Assembly (NCBI GenBank): GCA_023412455.1
Contig: JAEYNQ010000153.1
Location: 1-14,314 of the forward strand
From: Bacillota bacterium
Lineage (GTDB): Bacteria > Bacillota > Clostridia > Lachnospirales > Cellulosilyticaceae
Direction of reading: 5' to 3'
DNA: 14,314 nt
Shown here: one piece after another, positions 7,301 to 12,911 of the stretch
Layout: the number at the start of each line of letters is the position of its first letter
Position numbering within the stretch: the stretch's first letter is position 1
The notes under the pieces: model-generated
Seen by the model: only the letters and a program-made list of their open reading frames with translations
The model's database searches: none
What the model was told of the DNA's origin: nothing
Translations under genes and position numbers: made by a program

Positions 7301-7886
7301 TGTACTCGCTTCTGGCCAAAATGTCAATGTCCTTGTCTTTGATACAGAGATTTATTCCAATACAGGTGGACAATCATCTAAATCTACACCTGTAGCTGCT
7401 ATTGCTAAGTTTGCTGCTTCAGGTAAACGTTCTAAGAAAAAAGATTTAGGTCACATGATGATGTCTTATGGCAATGTGTATGTGGCTCAAGTCGCTATGG
7501 GTGCTGATAAAAACCAATTAATTAAGGCAATGATAGAAGCAGAAGCTTATGATGGTCCATCTATTATTATTGCTTATGCAACCTGCATCAGCCATGGCCT
7601 CAAATGTGGTATGGATAAATCCATTAGCTCCATGGGGGATGCCGTTAAATCAGGTTACTGGCATCTCTACCGCTATAATCCTGCCCTTAAAGAAGAAGGC
7701 AAAAATCCATTTATCTTAGATTCTAAAGAACCAACCGGAAGCTTTAGAGACTTCATTATGGGACAAGTACGCTATGCCGCTCTTGCTAAACAATATCCTG
7801 AGCAAAGTGAAATCCTCTTCACACAAGCTGAAAAGGATGCTAAAGAACGTTATGACACTTATAAAAAACTAGCTGAGTCTCATTAA
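4347..7886 (+). CDS. nifJ: pyruvate:ferredoxin (flavodoxin) oxidoreductase
   Basis: This cytoplasmic homodimeric enzyme oxidises pyruvate with CoA to acetyl-CoA and CO2, passing electrons to ferredoxin or flavodoxin. All domains of the 1179-residue single-chain form are present. The pyruvate-binding N-domain has YPITP (28-32), E64 and R114, numbering that coincides with the Desulfovibrio africanus enzyme. A transketolase C-like domain, gamma domain and linker follow. Two ferredoxin-type [4Fe-4S] motifs are at C690/C693/C696/C700 and C746/C749/C752/C756. The C-terminal TPP domain has proximal-cluster cysteines C815, C818, C843 and C1080, and the TPP/Mg motif GDGWAYD (971-977) to NTGGQ (1005-1009). 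No key residue is missing. The ribosome binding site (GAAAGGGA) is weaker than its neighbours'. It appears monocistronic, convergent with the 7920 gene and divergent from the HxlR regulator. Confidence 0.98.
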   Translation: MAKKLMTLDGNTAASYVAYAYTDVAAIYPITPSSTMAEVVDDWAAAGKKNIFGQTVKVVEMQSEAGAAGTFHGSLQAGALTTTFTASQGLLLMIPNMYKVAGELLPGVFHVSARALAAQALSIFGDHQDVMAARQTGCVMLCSGSVQEVADLAPVAHLAALKGRLPFVHFFDGFRTSHEIQKVEVLDYEDYAALMDQEALEAFRSRALSPNHPVTRGTAQNADIYFQTREASNKFYQNIIPIVEETMQDVARLTGRNYGLFDYYGAPDATHVLIAMGSVTQTIEETIDYLNNKGEKYGLVKVHLYRPFSSKHLLAAIPATAQRICTLDRTKEPGAPGEPLYLDVRAAFYGQEKAPLIIGGRYGLGSKDVTPSDIQAIFDNLKAQEPHDQFTVGIEDDVTFTSLPVQEELKISTPGTVRCKFWGLGSDGTVGANKQAIKIIGEHTDKYVQAYFAYDSKKSGGITMSHLRFGDQPIRSTYLIDEADYIACHQQSYVREYDILKGLKKGGTFVLNTLWTPEELEKELPVSIKRYLAQNDIQFYIINAFQIAGEIGLGKRINMIMQSAFFKLTTIISEADATKHLKASIEKAYGKKGQNIVDMNCLAVEAGQKSLVAVPIPREWANLQDEVAPEGEAKPDFIKRIVEPMNRLEGDKLPVSAFNGMEDGTFPQGTAAYEKRGVGIFVPEWKVDTCIQCNQCSFVCPHACIRPVLVTEEEKALAPTGFETKKAVGKGLEGLQFRIQVSPMDCTGCGNCVDVCPTKTKSLEMKPLASQAITESENWTYAVSEKVAYKGDLVKGTTVKDSQFKTPLMEFSGACAGCGETPYMKLLTQLFGDRMLIANATGCSSIWGGSAPSTPYTTNHLGKGPAWANSLFEDNAEYGLGMFLATEQMREGLQSAMEALTALPLEEAHQAVFTNWLESQTNGELSKVASQEVEKLLDSEAITLPEALPYLAQIKAKRDYLVKRSQWIIGGDGWAYDIGYGGLDHVLASGQNVNVLVFDTEIYSNTGGQSSKSTPVAAIAKFAASGKRSKKKDLGHMMMSYGNVYVAQVAMGADKNQLIKAMIEAEAYDGPSIIIAYATCISHGLKCGMDKSISSMGDAVKSGYWHLYRYNPALKEEGKNPFILDSKEPTGSFRDFIMGQVRYAALAKQYPEQSEILFTQAEKDAKERYDTYKKLAESH

Positions 7887-7892
7887 TTCTCT

Positions 7893-7933
7893 TTACCTTT
7901 TACAAAAAGCCTTTGTGCTTTAATAAAAGGTAA
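7893..7933. terminator. bidirectional hairpin between convergent genes
   Basis: TTACCTTTTA (7893-7902) pairs perfectly with TAAAAGGTAA (7924-7933). Inside is a second 5-bp stem, AAAGC/GCTTT (7906-7921), with a CTTTGT loop. The structure begins seven bases after the nifJ stop and its right arm includes the last codons of the convergent DUF1980 gene. No long T-run follows on either side, so it is a plausible but not canonical terminator for both genes. Confidence 0.5.
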
Positions 7934-8717
7934 CATACTCCTCTATAGGAGGCTCTACCCTGTCTATTTCTAGAGCCTCTAAAACAGGCATTTCTTCTCC
8001 TAAATACTCCTCCCAATGAAGGATGCCTGTTACCATTACCCACTCTTCCTCTACGAGTTGAGAAGCTAATGGACTCCTGCATACAAAACCATAGGCTGCG
8101 GCATCTGCCGCACAACAAATCATAATACGCCGTGAAGGAATAAATTCATCGGTTCCTAATTCAGGAACCCGAAGAACTTGTCCCTTTAGGCGTATCTTTT
8201 TACCTTCATAGGCACTTCCTTCACTATAAATCTTTTTATACCATCTCCCAAAATCCTCATCCCTAATAACTAAGATTTCCCCCTCTTCTCCCTTAGCTTC
8301 TTTTACCTTGCTTTCTTTTAACTTGGCTTCTTTTAACTTGGTTTCTTTTAACTTGGTTTCTTTTACCTTCGCTTGCTCTAATGTCTGCTCCTTCTTATAG
8401 CTTGTGTGTTCTCCTAGCCTGTCCACCTTCTCTTTTTGTTGCCCTATTGCTTTTTGACTTGTAAAGAGTAGGGTTAAGGCCATCAGCAAAAATAGACTAG
8501 GTGTGATACGAAATTGATGCCTTGGTTTAAAAACATCCGGTAACCCAAATACCAGCATGCCACCTAATAAAATAAGTGCCACTATGATATAAGGCACCAT
8601 ACGTGGATGTACATAGTGGGTTATCTGACCTGTTAAAAGAATATGTAAAAACGCCCCTGCTACTTCTCCTAAGACAAGGCATTGCAGGAGTGCTTCACCA
8701 TTTATAAATCGTCTCAT
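7920..8717 (-). CDS. DUF1980/COG3689 (YcgQ-like, TIGR03943) membrane protein
   Basis: The 265-residue protein belongs to the family of Bacillus subtilis YcgQ, the regular partner of a DUF318/COG0701 permease; its molecular role is not established. Hydrophobic helices lie at about 9-29, 41-58 and 73-88. A low-complexity charged linker (about 110-146) contains five or more copies of Lys-x-Lys-Glu-x. The C-terminal soluble domain (about 147-265) has the family hallmark CCAADA (201-206), with a third Cys at 213, a possible metal or redox site. The start is set by AGGAGG five bases upstream; that site lies just past the stop of the preceding GTPase-permease gene (9-bp gap), so the two are translationally close and surely one operon. 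A role with the permease in metal handling is inference from family context. Confidence 0.88.
   Translation of the reverse strand: MRRFINGEALLQCLVLGEVAGAFLHILLTGQITHYVHPRMVPYIIVALILLGGMLVFGLPDVFKPRHQFRITPSLFLLMALTLLFTSQKAIGQQKEKVDRLGEHTSYKKEQTLEQAKVKETKLKETKLKEAKLKESKVKEAKGEEGEILVIRDEDFGRWYKKIYSEGSAYEGKKIRLKGQVLRVPELGTDEFIPSRRIMICCAADAAAYGFVCRSPLASQLVEEEWVMVTGILHWEEYLGEEMPVLEALEIDRVEPPIEEYVTFY
8296..8370. repeat. 15-bp tandem repeat inside the DUF1980 gene
   Basis: Five consecutive 15-bp units of the type GTTTCTTTTAACTTG (plus strand) differ at a few bases each. On the coding strand each unit encodes Lys-(Leu/Val)-Lys-Glu-(Thr/Ala/Ser). It lies in the linker between the membrane and soluble domains. 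In-frame unit length means copy-number change would alter linker length without a frameshift. Confidence 0.85.
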
Positions 8718-8726
8718 TTTCTCCTC

Positions 8727-10313
8727 CTATAACCATTGGTTGAGTACAGAAAAGACAATAAAGGAAACACTTATCACCACGGCGATATAAAGCCCTACGA
8801 ATTTTTTAGAGAAATAACTTCCCATTAAAAGTAAATTCTTAATATCTAACATAGGCCCCATTATGAGGTATCCTAAAAGACTTCCCAGAGGTACTATTTT
8901 TATAAACCCTCTCCCAATAAAGGCATTGGAGCTGGCACAAACAGATACTAGAAAAGCAGCTAGAAGCATAAACCCAAAGGATAAGGTAAAGCTTGTCCCT
9001 CCTATAAAGAGCTTTTCTACTCCATAAAGCTGTACCAAAGCCGAAAGAATAGTGCCTATAAGGACATATCCCATCATACGCAGAAATTCCAAAGCACTAT
9101 GCTTCAAAATAGCCTCTATCCTTCCTAAGTTGTCCTCAAAGAGAAGTTCTCCTAAATAACCGCCTTGGCAAGTGGCTCCTAAGCTTTTAAACTTTATAAC
9201 TTGGGTGCCTCTTCCCATTAGGCCTTCTAAAATAAGTCCACTTACTAAAGCAATCCCTAAACCTACTAGGATACGATAGCCTACTAACTCAGGTTGACTA
9301 GGAAAGGCATAATAGGTGGAAAGCCATACAATAGGGTTCATCACTGGAGCTGCCAATAAAAAGGTCATGGCTTTTGAAAGGGGAACACCTTTTTTAAAAA
9401 GACTTGCAGTAATAGGCACCATGGCACAGTCACAAACAGGAATAACGGCTCCTAAACCTAAAGCCACTATATACCCTATCCCTAGAGGTGTTGTAAAAAG
9501 CTTAATGAGGAATCGCTCAGACAAGCAAAACTGTAAAATAGAAGCTAGAACGACCCCAATGAGAATAAAAGGCGTCGCCTCTAGAAGTGTACTGATTACT
9601 AGGTTTAAAAGCTTTTCCCATTGATTATAAAAAGGTGGGAGATTTCCCTTTCCTAAGAGCTGCCCACAGAGAACGGCTAGTACTATCCCCATACTGACTA
9701 CAGCCAGTTTCAACTCTCTTGCCTTTTTAACCTTATAGCCATTTCCCAAAAAAGCAGTTACCTTCTTCCAAAAAAAAGCCTCCCCCTCATAAAGAATCGG
9801 ACAACCCTTAGCGAGTCCTTGAATGGTTTCTTCTACTTGCCCACACGCTTCTTGACTTAGCCCCTTATAACGGTTAAGCAGAATGGCTTCTCCTTCTATA
9901 AGTTGTCTACTCATAAGAAGACTCATATTCGTCATATAAAGGGCAAAGCTAGAAGCATCTACTACATGAAGCACGGAGCCTATAAAATAATCTTGAGGCA
10001 ATTTAAGCTTTAAAAGCTGGCTAAGAGGCCATGTCCCATTGTATTCTACTAAGATATGGTCTGGAGCATATAGCCTTTCTAACCGTTCAAAAAGAGCCTC
10101 ACTTAGATCCTTCTCATCTAGCACCCTCTCTACTCTATAAGCTCCCTCACCTTTACTCCTAGGTCCTGTTTTCTCTAATTGGCAGACTCCATCCTCACAT
10201 AGTATGATTAGGAGTCGCTCCCCTTTATGAAGCCCTTGTTGAAGATAATTTTGAATAAAAGTAGTCTTTCCAGCCTCTAAAAAACCCGTTATCACATCTA
10301 TAGGTACACCCAT
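8727..10313 (-). CDS. degenerate COG0523 GTPase fused to DUF318/COG0701 permease
   Basis: This 528-residue protein joins two families that are normally separate. Residues 1-190 align with the CobW/COG0523 GTPase encoded next door: P-loop GFLEAGKTT (10-18), VEYNG (89-93, replacing IEPSG), VVDA (117-120). The metal-binding Cys-x-Cys-Cys loop is absent, the segment 40-65 is unrelated to the usual E-N-E-F-G/GCxCC region, and the base-recognition motif is only LNRYK. Residues about 203-528 form a polytopic permease: VCDC (293-296), the MVPITASLFKKGVPLSKA stretch, AAPVMNPIVW (321-330), and SVCASSNAFIG (457-467), with some eight TM helices. The start follows a G-rich site (AGGGGG) overlapping the stop of the CobW gene. 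The intact in-frame junction argues against an assembly error. Probable role: nucleotide-gated transport or retention of a metal or metalloid; substrate unknown. Confidence 0.88.
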   Translation of the reverse strand: MGVPIDVITGFLEAGKTTFIQNYLQQGLHKGERLLIILCEDGVCQLEKTGPRSKGEGAYRVERVLDEKDLSEALFERLERLYAPDHILVEYNGTWPLSQLLKLKLPQDYFIGSVLHVVDASSFALYMTNMSLLMSRQLIEGEAILLNRYKGLSQEACGQVEETIQGLAKGCPILYEGEAFFWKKVTAFLGNGYKVKKARELKLAVVSMGIVLAVLCGQLLGKGNLPPFYNQWEKLLNLVISTLLEATPFILIGVVLASILQFCLSERFLIKLFTTPLGIGYIVALGLGAVIPVCDCAMVPITASLFKKGVPLSKAMTFLLAAPVMNPIVWLSTYYAFPSQPELVGYRILVGLGIALVSGLILEGLMGRGTQVIKFKSLGATCQGGYLGELLFEDNLGRIEAILKHSALEFLRMMGYVLIGTILSALVQLYGVEKLFIGGTSFTLSFGFMLLAAFLVSVCASSNAFIGRGFIKIVPLGSLLGYLIMGPMLDIKNLLLMGSYFSKKFVGLYIAVVISVSFIVFSVLNQWL

Positions 10314-10324
10314 TTTTCTTCCCC

Positions 10325-11338
10325 CTAACGGAACAAAGCTTCTAAAGCTTTCCTTTGTAACCCCTTACCAATCACACAAAGCTTACCACTATCTTGGTTA
10401 GCAATAGGTTGTACTGTGGCTTCTTCAGGTATAAAGTCAAATTGTAGCCACTGGCCTTTTGGGCCCTCTACAATTCCTTTAGCGCGTAGCACCTCTCCAT
10501 ATCTTTTGTCCCCTAACTGCCCTAGCTTTTCATAAAGTCCTTCTTTGGTATAAATCTGAGAAGTCTCTAGACTCCAGGCTTCAAAGCTTTTATGTTGCTT
10601 TTCCTTATGTGCTATATCTTCTTTATAAAATCCATATTTTTTACCTAAGGAAAAGGGAATTTTATGGCTGTTGGGAGAAGCTGCTGCTTCTACTCGAGAA
10701 GTTTCTTTAAAATAATGTAGAAGCTCTTGTTCTAAGCTTATAGGCTTCTCGTCTAAAATGGCCAACATAGCCTTCCCTGTCAGTTGTTCCCAAGGTGTTG
10801 TAATAAAGGTGGCTCTCTCATTTATTTTTTTTAAGTCCTTTAAAAGCTCATTTAAAGCTTCTGGCTTCATATACTGACTCCGACTCACAATAATATGATC
10901 CGCTGCTCCAATTTGGTCATTAAAAAAAGCTGAAAAATTCCGAGAATGTAATTTATATTTTAACCCATCTACTATGACAATGCTTTGGCCTAGCTCTACC
11001 TCCTGAAGCTTAACGACTTTGTGACAAGCCTTTAAAACATCGGATAGCTTTCCCACTCCTGAAGGTTCAATAAGGACCTTCTCTGGCTTGTAAACTTTTA
11101 GAATGTCTTTAAGGGCTGCGGTAAAATCCCCTACAAGACTGCAACAAATACAGCCTGAGCTTATTTCCTTAATTTCTAAACCTTCTTGTTTAAGAAGTCC
11201 TCCATCAATCCCTACTTCTCCAAACTCATTTTCTATAATGGCTACTCGCTCACCCAATACTTTTTCTCTTAGTAACTTCTGAATAAATGTGGTTTTCCCT
11301 GCTCCTAAAAAGCCTGAAATAATATATAGCCGTGTCAT
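10325..11338 (-). CDS. CobW/COG0523-family metal-binding GTPase
   Basis: COG0523 proteins are cytoplasmic GTPases that bind Zn, Co or other metals and deliver them to client proteins. The 337-residue protein has P-loop GFLGAGKTT (9-17), switch-region ENEFGEVGID (36-45), the metal site GCICC (62-66; C63, C65, C66), IEPSGVG (90-96), and a CobW C-terminal domain (about 250-335), with a His/Lys-rich stretch (HKEKQHK) just before it. The NKxD base-recognition motif is replaced by VSRSQ (151-155), so nucleotide specificity may be altered. It heads a three-gene operon with the GTPase-permease fusion (11-bp gap) and the DUF1980 protein. Members of this trio are known to co-occur, often under zinc control, but I see no Zur box here. 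Which metal it handles cannot be told from sequence. Confidence 0.93.
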   Translation of the reverse strand: MTRLYIISGFLGAGKTTFIQKLLREKVLGERVAIIENEFGEVGIDGGLLKQEGLEIKEISSGCICCSLVGDFTAALKDILKVYKPEKVLIEPSGVGKLSDVLKACHKVVKLQEVELGQSIVIVDGLKYKLHSRNFSAFFNDQIGAADHIIVSRSQYMKPEALNELLKDLKKINERATFITTPWEQLTGKAMLAILDEKPISLEQELLHYFKETSRVEAAASPNSHKIPFSLGKKYGFYKEDIAHKEKQHKSFEAWSLETSQIYTKEGLYEKLGQLGDKRYGEVLRAKGIVEGPKGQWLQFDFIPEEATVQPIANQDSGKLCVIGKGLQRKALEALFR

Positions 11339-11470
11339 ACCTTCCTTCCACCCTCTCCTTATTCCGTCCTCACTTTTCCTAAGCTCATCTCTCTACTTTT
11401 AGCAGGTTAAAAGACTGCTTGTCTCTTTAAAACATATTCTCCTCTCTCTGAAAATATACCTTTGGAATAC
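11339..11470 (-). promoter_or_regulatory. leader of the CobW-permease-DUF1980 operon
   Basis: The operon must start here, since a terminator lies just upstream. No convincing -35/-10 pair was found; TATATT (11456-11461 region) is a weak candidate. The leader is purine-rich on the coding strand, has a small hairpin AGCAG/CTGCT (11401-11419), and a ribosome binding site AAGGAAGG next to the ATG. No Zur-type palindrome or known riboswitch is visible. Confidence 0.3.
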
Positions 11471-11520
11471 AAAAGGAGGCTACTTCTCACCTCTTGCTCG
11501 GTGAGAAGTAGCCTCCTTTT
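11471..11520 (-). terminator. strong terminator after the ZIP gene, 21-bp perfect stem
   Basis: AAAAGGAGGCTACTTCTCACC (11471-11491) pairs without mismatch with 11500-11520 around an 8-nt loop. It begins five bases after the ZIP stop codon. The A/T ends of the stem give a T-run in both directions, so it may also work for plus-strand transcription. It insulates the ZIP gene from the CobW operon although both run leftward. Confidence 0.9.
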
Positions 11521-11525
11521 TTAAC

Positions 11526-12320
11526 TTAGCCTAATGCCACATCTAATATCATCATTACTAAAAAACCACCCATTACGCCCAAAGTTCCCTTATTCGAATG
11601 ATCTCCTAAATGGGCTTCTGGTATTAATTCTTCTACCACTACATACATCATAGCTCCAGCTGCTATTGAAAGGAGCCATGGCATATAAGGTGTGATTTGT
11701 GTAGCCACAAGTGTAACCAGTATTCCAAAAATAGGTTCTACTATGCTGGATAAGCTGCCATACATAAAGGCCTTTCCCTTTGATAAACCTTCTTTTCGAA
11801 GGGGAAGAGAAATCGCAGCCCCCTCAGGGAAATTCTGAATACCTATTCCTATGGCCAAAGCAAAGGCAGCTGCATAAAGACCAGGGTCATTCTGGTTCTG
11901 TGCCGCTAAGGCAAAAGTTAACCCTGTAGCCATCCCCTCTGGAATATTATGCAAAGTCACTGCCAGAACTAATAAAGTGGTTCTTTTCCAAGAAGCACTC
12001 ATTCCTTCTACTTGTTGATTTTGAATATGGAGATGGGGCAAAATACTATCTAATGCTAGTAATAATAAAACGCCGATTAAAAAGCCTCCTGCTGCTGGAA
12101 TCCATCCAATCTGTCCATTCTTTTCTGTTTGTTCAATAGCCGGTATTATAAGGGACCAAACAGAAGCTGCAATCATGACTCCTGCTGCAAACCCAAGAAA
12201 AACCCTTTGAATATCTTCTTTAATTTCCCCTTTAAAAACAAAAACAACAGCTGCTCCTAGAGTCGTCATCAAAAAAGTAAATCCTGTACCTAAGCTTGCC
12301 CATAATATAGCATTGTTCAT
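11526..12320 (-). CDS. ZIP-family divalent metal transporter
   Basis: This 264-residue inner-membrane transporter probably moves Zn2+ or another divalent cation (Fe2+, Mn2+) into the cytoplasm. It has eight predicted TM helices. The two binding helices carry HNIPEG (124-129) and QNFPEG (162-167), and E195, E230 and E231 (VVEELIPEA) are also in place. A short His-containing loop (PHLHIQ, about 95-100) lies where ZIP proteins carry their variable cytoplasmic loop. It is closest to the GufA/ZupT-like bacterial branch. I start it at 12320 because GAGGAGG lies six bases upstream; a TTG start 13 codons earlier has no ribosome binding site. It appears monocistronic: own promoter (12371-12405) and a strong terminator right after the stop. 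Confidence 0.95.
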   Translation of the reverse strand: MNNAILWASLGTGFTFLMTTLGAAVVFVFKGEIKEDIQRVFLGFAAGVMIAASVWSLIIPAIEQTEKNGQIGWIPAAGGFLIGVLLLLALDSILPHLHIQNQQVEGMSASWKRTTLLVLAVTLHNIPEGMATGLTFALAAQNQNDPGLYAAAFALAIGIGIQNFPEGAAISLPLRKEGLSKGKAFMYGSLSSIVEPIFGILVTLVATQITPYMPWLLSIAAGAMMYVVVEELIPEAHLGDHSNKGTLGVMGGFLVMMILDVALG

Positions 12321-12370
12321 CTTTGGCCTCCTCATGTAAAGTATTTTCGTTAGTGTCAACTAATATATTA

Positions 12371-12405
12371 ATTATACTATAGTATACTTATTTTTATATT
12401 GTCAA
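12371..12405 (-). promoter_or_regulatory. ZIP gene promoter with 14-bp palindrome
   Basis: On the minus strand TTGACA (12405-12400), an 18-bp spacer and TATAGT (12381-12376) make a good promoter. A perfect 14-bp palindrome, TATACTATAGTATA (12373-12386), covers the -10, a natural place for a repressor. The regulator is unknown; it does not match the Fur, Zur or MntR consensus as I know them. A second dyad, TTAGT-GTCA-ACTAA (12350-12363), lies in the leader. Confidence 0.55.
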
Positions 12406-12579
12406 TTCTCTTTATTTAAACTCTCTTGAATTGCACCTATTTCTTCCAAGATGCTAAGACATTATGATGCTTTAGGCCTTATTACTCCCCCAGATATTGG
12501 ATCTGAAAACAACTAGAGCTATTATGATGTGTCTCAACTCAATCGCATTTTTGAAATACAAAATCTCCAAAGTTATGAA
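12406..12579 (+). pseudogene. MerR-family regulator remnant
   Basis: One frame reads FSLFKLS, a TGA stop (12427-12429), then IAPISSKMLRHYDALGLITP, DIGSENN, a TAG stop (12514-12516), then SYYDVSQLNRIFEIQNLQSYE. This is the typical N-terminal MerR helix-turn-helix and wing (compare the usual SxLRYYDxxGLL...GYRYYD). Two in-frame stops and loss of everything beyond about 58 residues, including the effector domain, show it is dead. No ribosome binding site or start codon remains. It is divergent from the ZIP gene, whose -35 touches its 5' edge, so it may once have regulated that gene. That link is inference. Confidence 0.75.
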
Positions 12580-12589
12580 TCTAACAAAC

Positions 12590-12624
12590 AGAAGAGCATG
12601 AATCCTCTCAGATTATGCTCTTCT
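12590..12624. terminator. hairpin terminator between MerR remnant and feo operon
   Basis: AGAAGAGCAT (12590-12599) pairs perfectly with ATGCTCTTCT (12615-12624), extended by AATC/GATT inside with one bulged G and a 6-nt loop. The plus-strand side is followed by T-rich ATTTATTTC repeats, while the minus-strand side has TGTTTGTT. It could end plus-strand transcription from the former merR gene or the leftward feo transcript. Confidence 0.55.
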
Positions 12625-12656
12625 ATTTATTTCTATATTTATTTCTATATTTATTT
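12623..12656. repeat. short AT-rich tandem repeat
   Basis: The 12-bp unit CTATATTTATTT occurs twice exactly (12633-12644, 12645-12656), preceded by a 10-bp version lacking AT (12623-12632). It directly follows the hairpin and is non-coding. Confidence 0.7.
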
Positions 12657-12752
12657 GTATATCTACTGATTATAAGCTACCTATAGAACAAAGACTATCC
12701 TTCTCACACTTTCTTTCCGTTTCCTTATACTAGCCCTAGCTTGCTGGTACTA

Positions 12753-12893
12753 TTAATGGGTGCAATGTCCTCCACAGTGTTTGCATTCCCCACCACACTG
12801 AATAGACTTCCCTTGTTTTTTGTCCTTGATCATCTTTCGAATAATCATTCCAACTATTAATACTAAAGCTGCTCCTACGCTAACTGTTCCCAT
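12753..12893 (-). CDS. FeoB-associated Cys-rich membrane protein
   Basis: This 46-residue protein has an N-terminal TM helix (about 4-19), a basic stretch (RKMIKDKKQGK) and a C-terminal cluster, C33-x3-C37-x2-C40-x3-C44, with two His (H39, H43). This is the architecture of the small protein often encoded right after feoB (Pfam FeoB_associated). It may bind Fe2+ or other metal at the inner face of the membrane near FeoB and so act like FeoC; the actual function is not established. AGGAGG lies eight bases ahead of the ATG, and the gene begins 18 bp after the feoB stop, so it is co-transcribed with feoB. No canonical terminator follows; a weak 7-bp hairpin (12728-12749, one G-U pair) is present. 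Confidence 0.9.
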   Translation of the reverse strand: MGTVSVGAALVLIVGMIIRKMIKDKKQGKSIQCGGECKHCGGHCTH

Positions 12894-12911
12894 TTTTTTA
12901 TCCTCCTTTGC

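Noticed and set aside
7900..8118. Minus-strand open frame of 72 codons overlapping the end of the DUF1980 gene
   Set aside because: It is another frame of the DUF1980 gene, Arg/Cys-rich, with no start signal.
9316..9624. 102-codon plus-strand open frame inside the GTPase-permease gene
   Set aside because: It is antisense to conserved permease motifs and has no ribosome binding site.
12321..12359. Upstream TTG start for the ZIP gene, adding 13 residues
   Set aside because: It has no ribosome binding site, whereas the ATG at 12320 has GAGGAGG at six bases; the extension is basic and would precede TM1 atypically.
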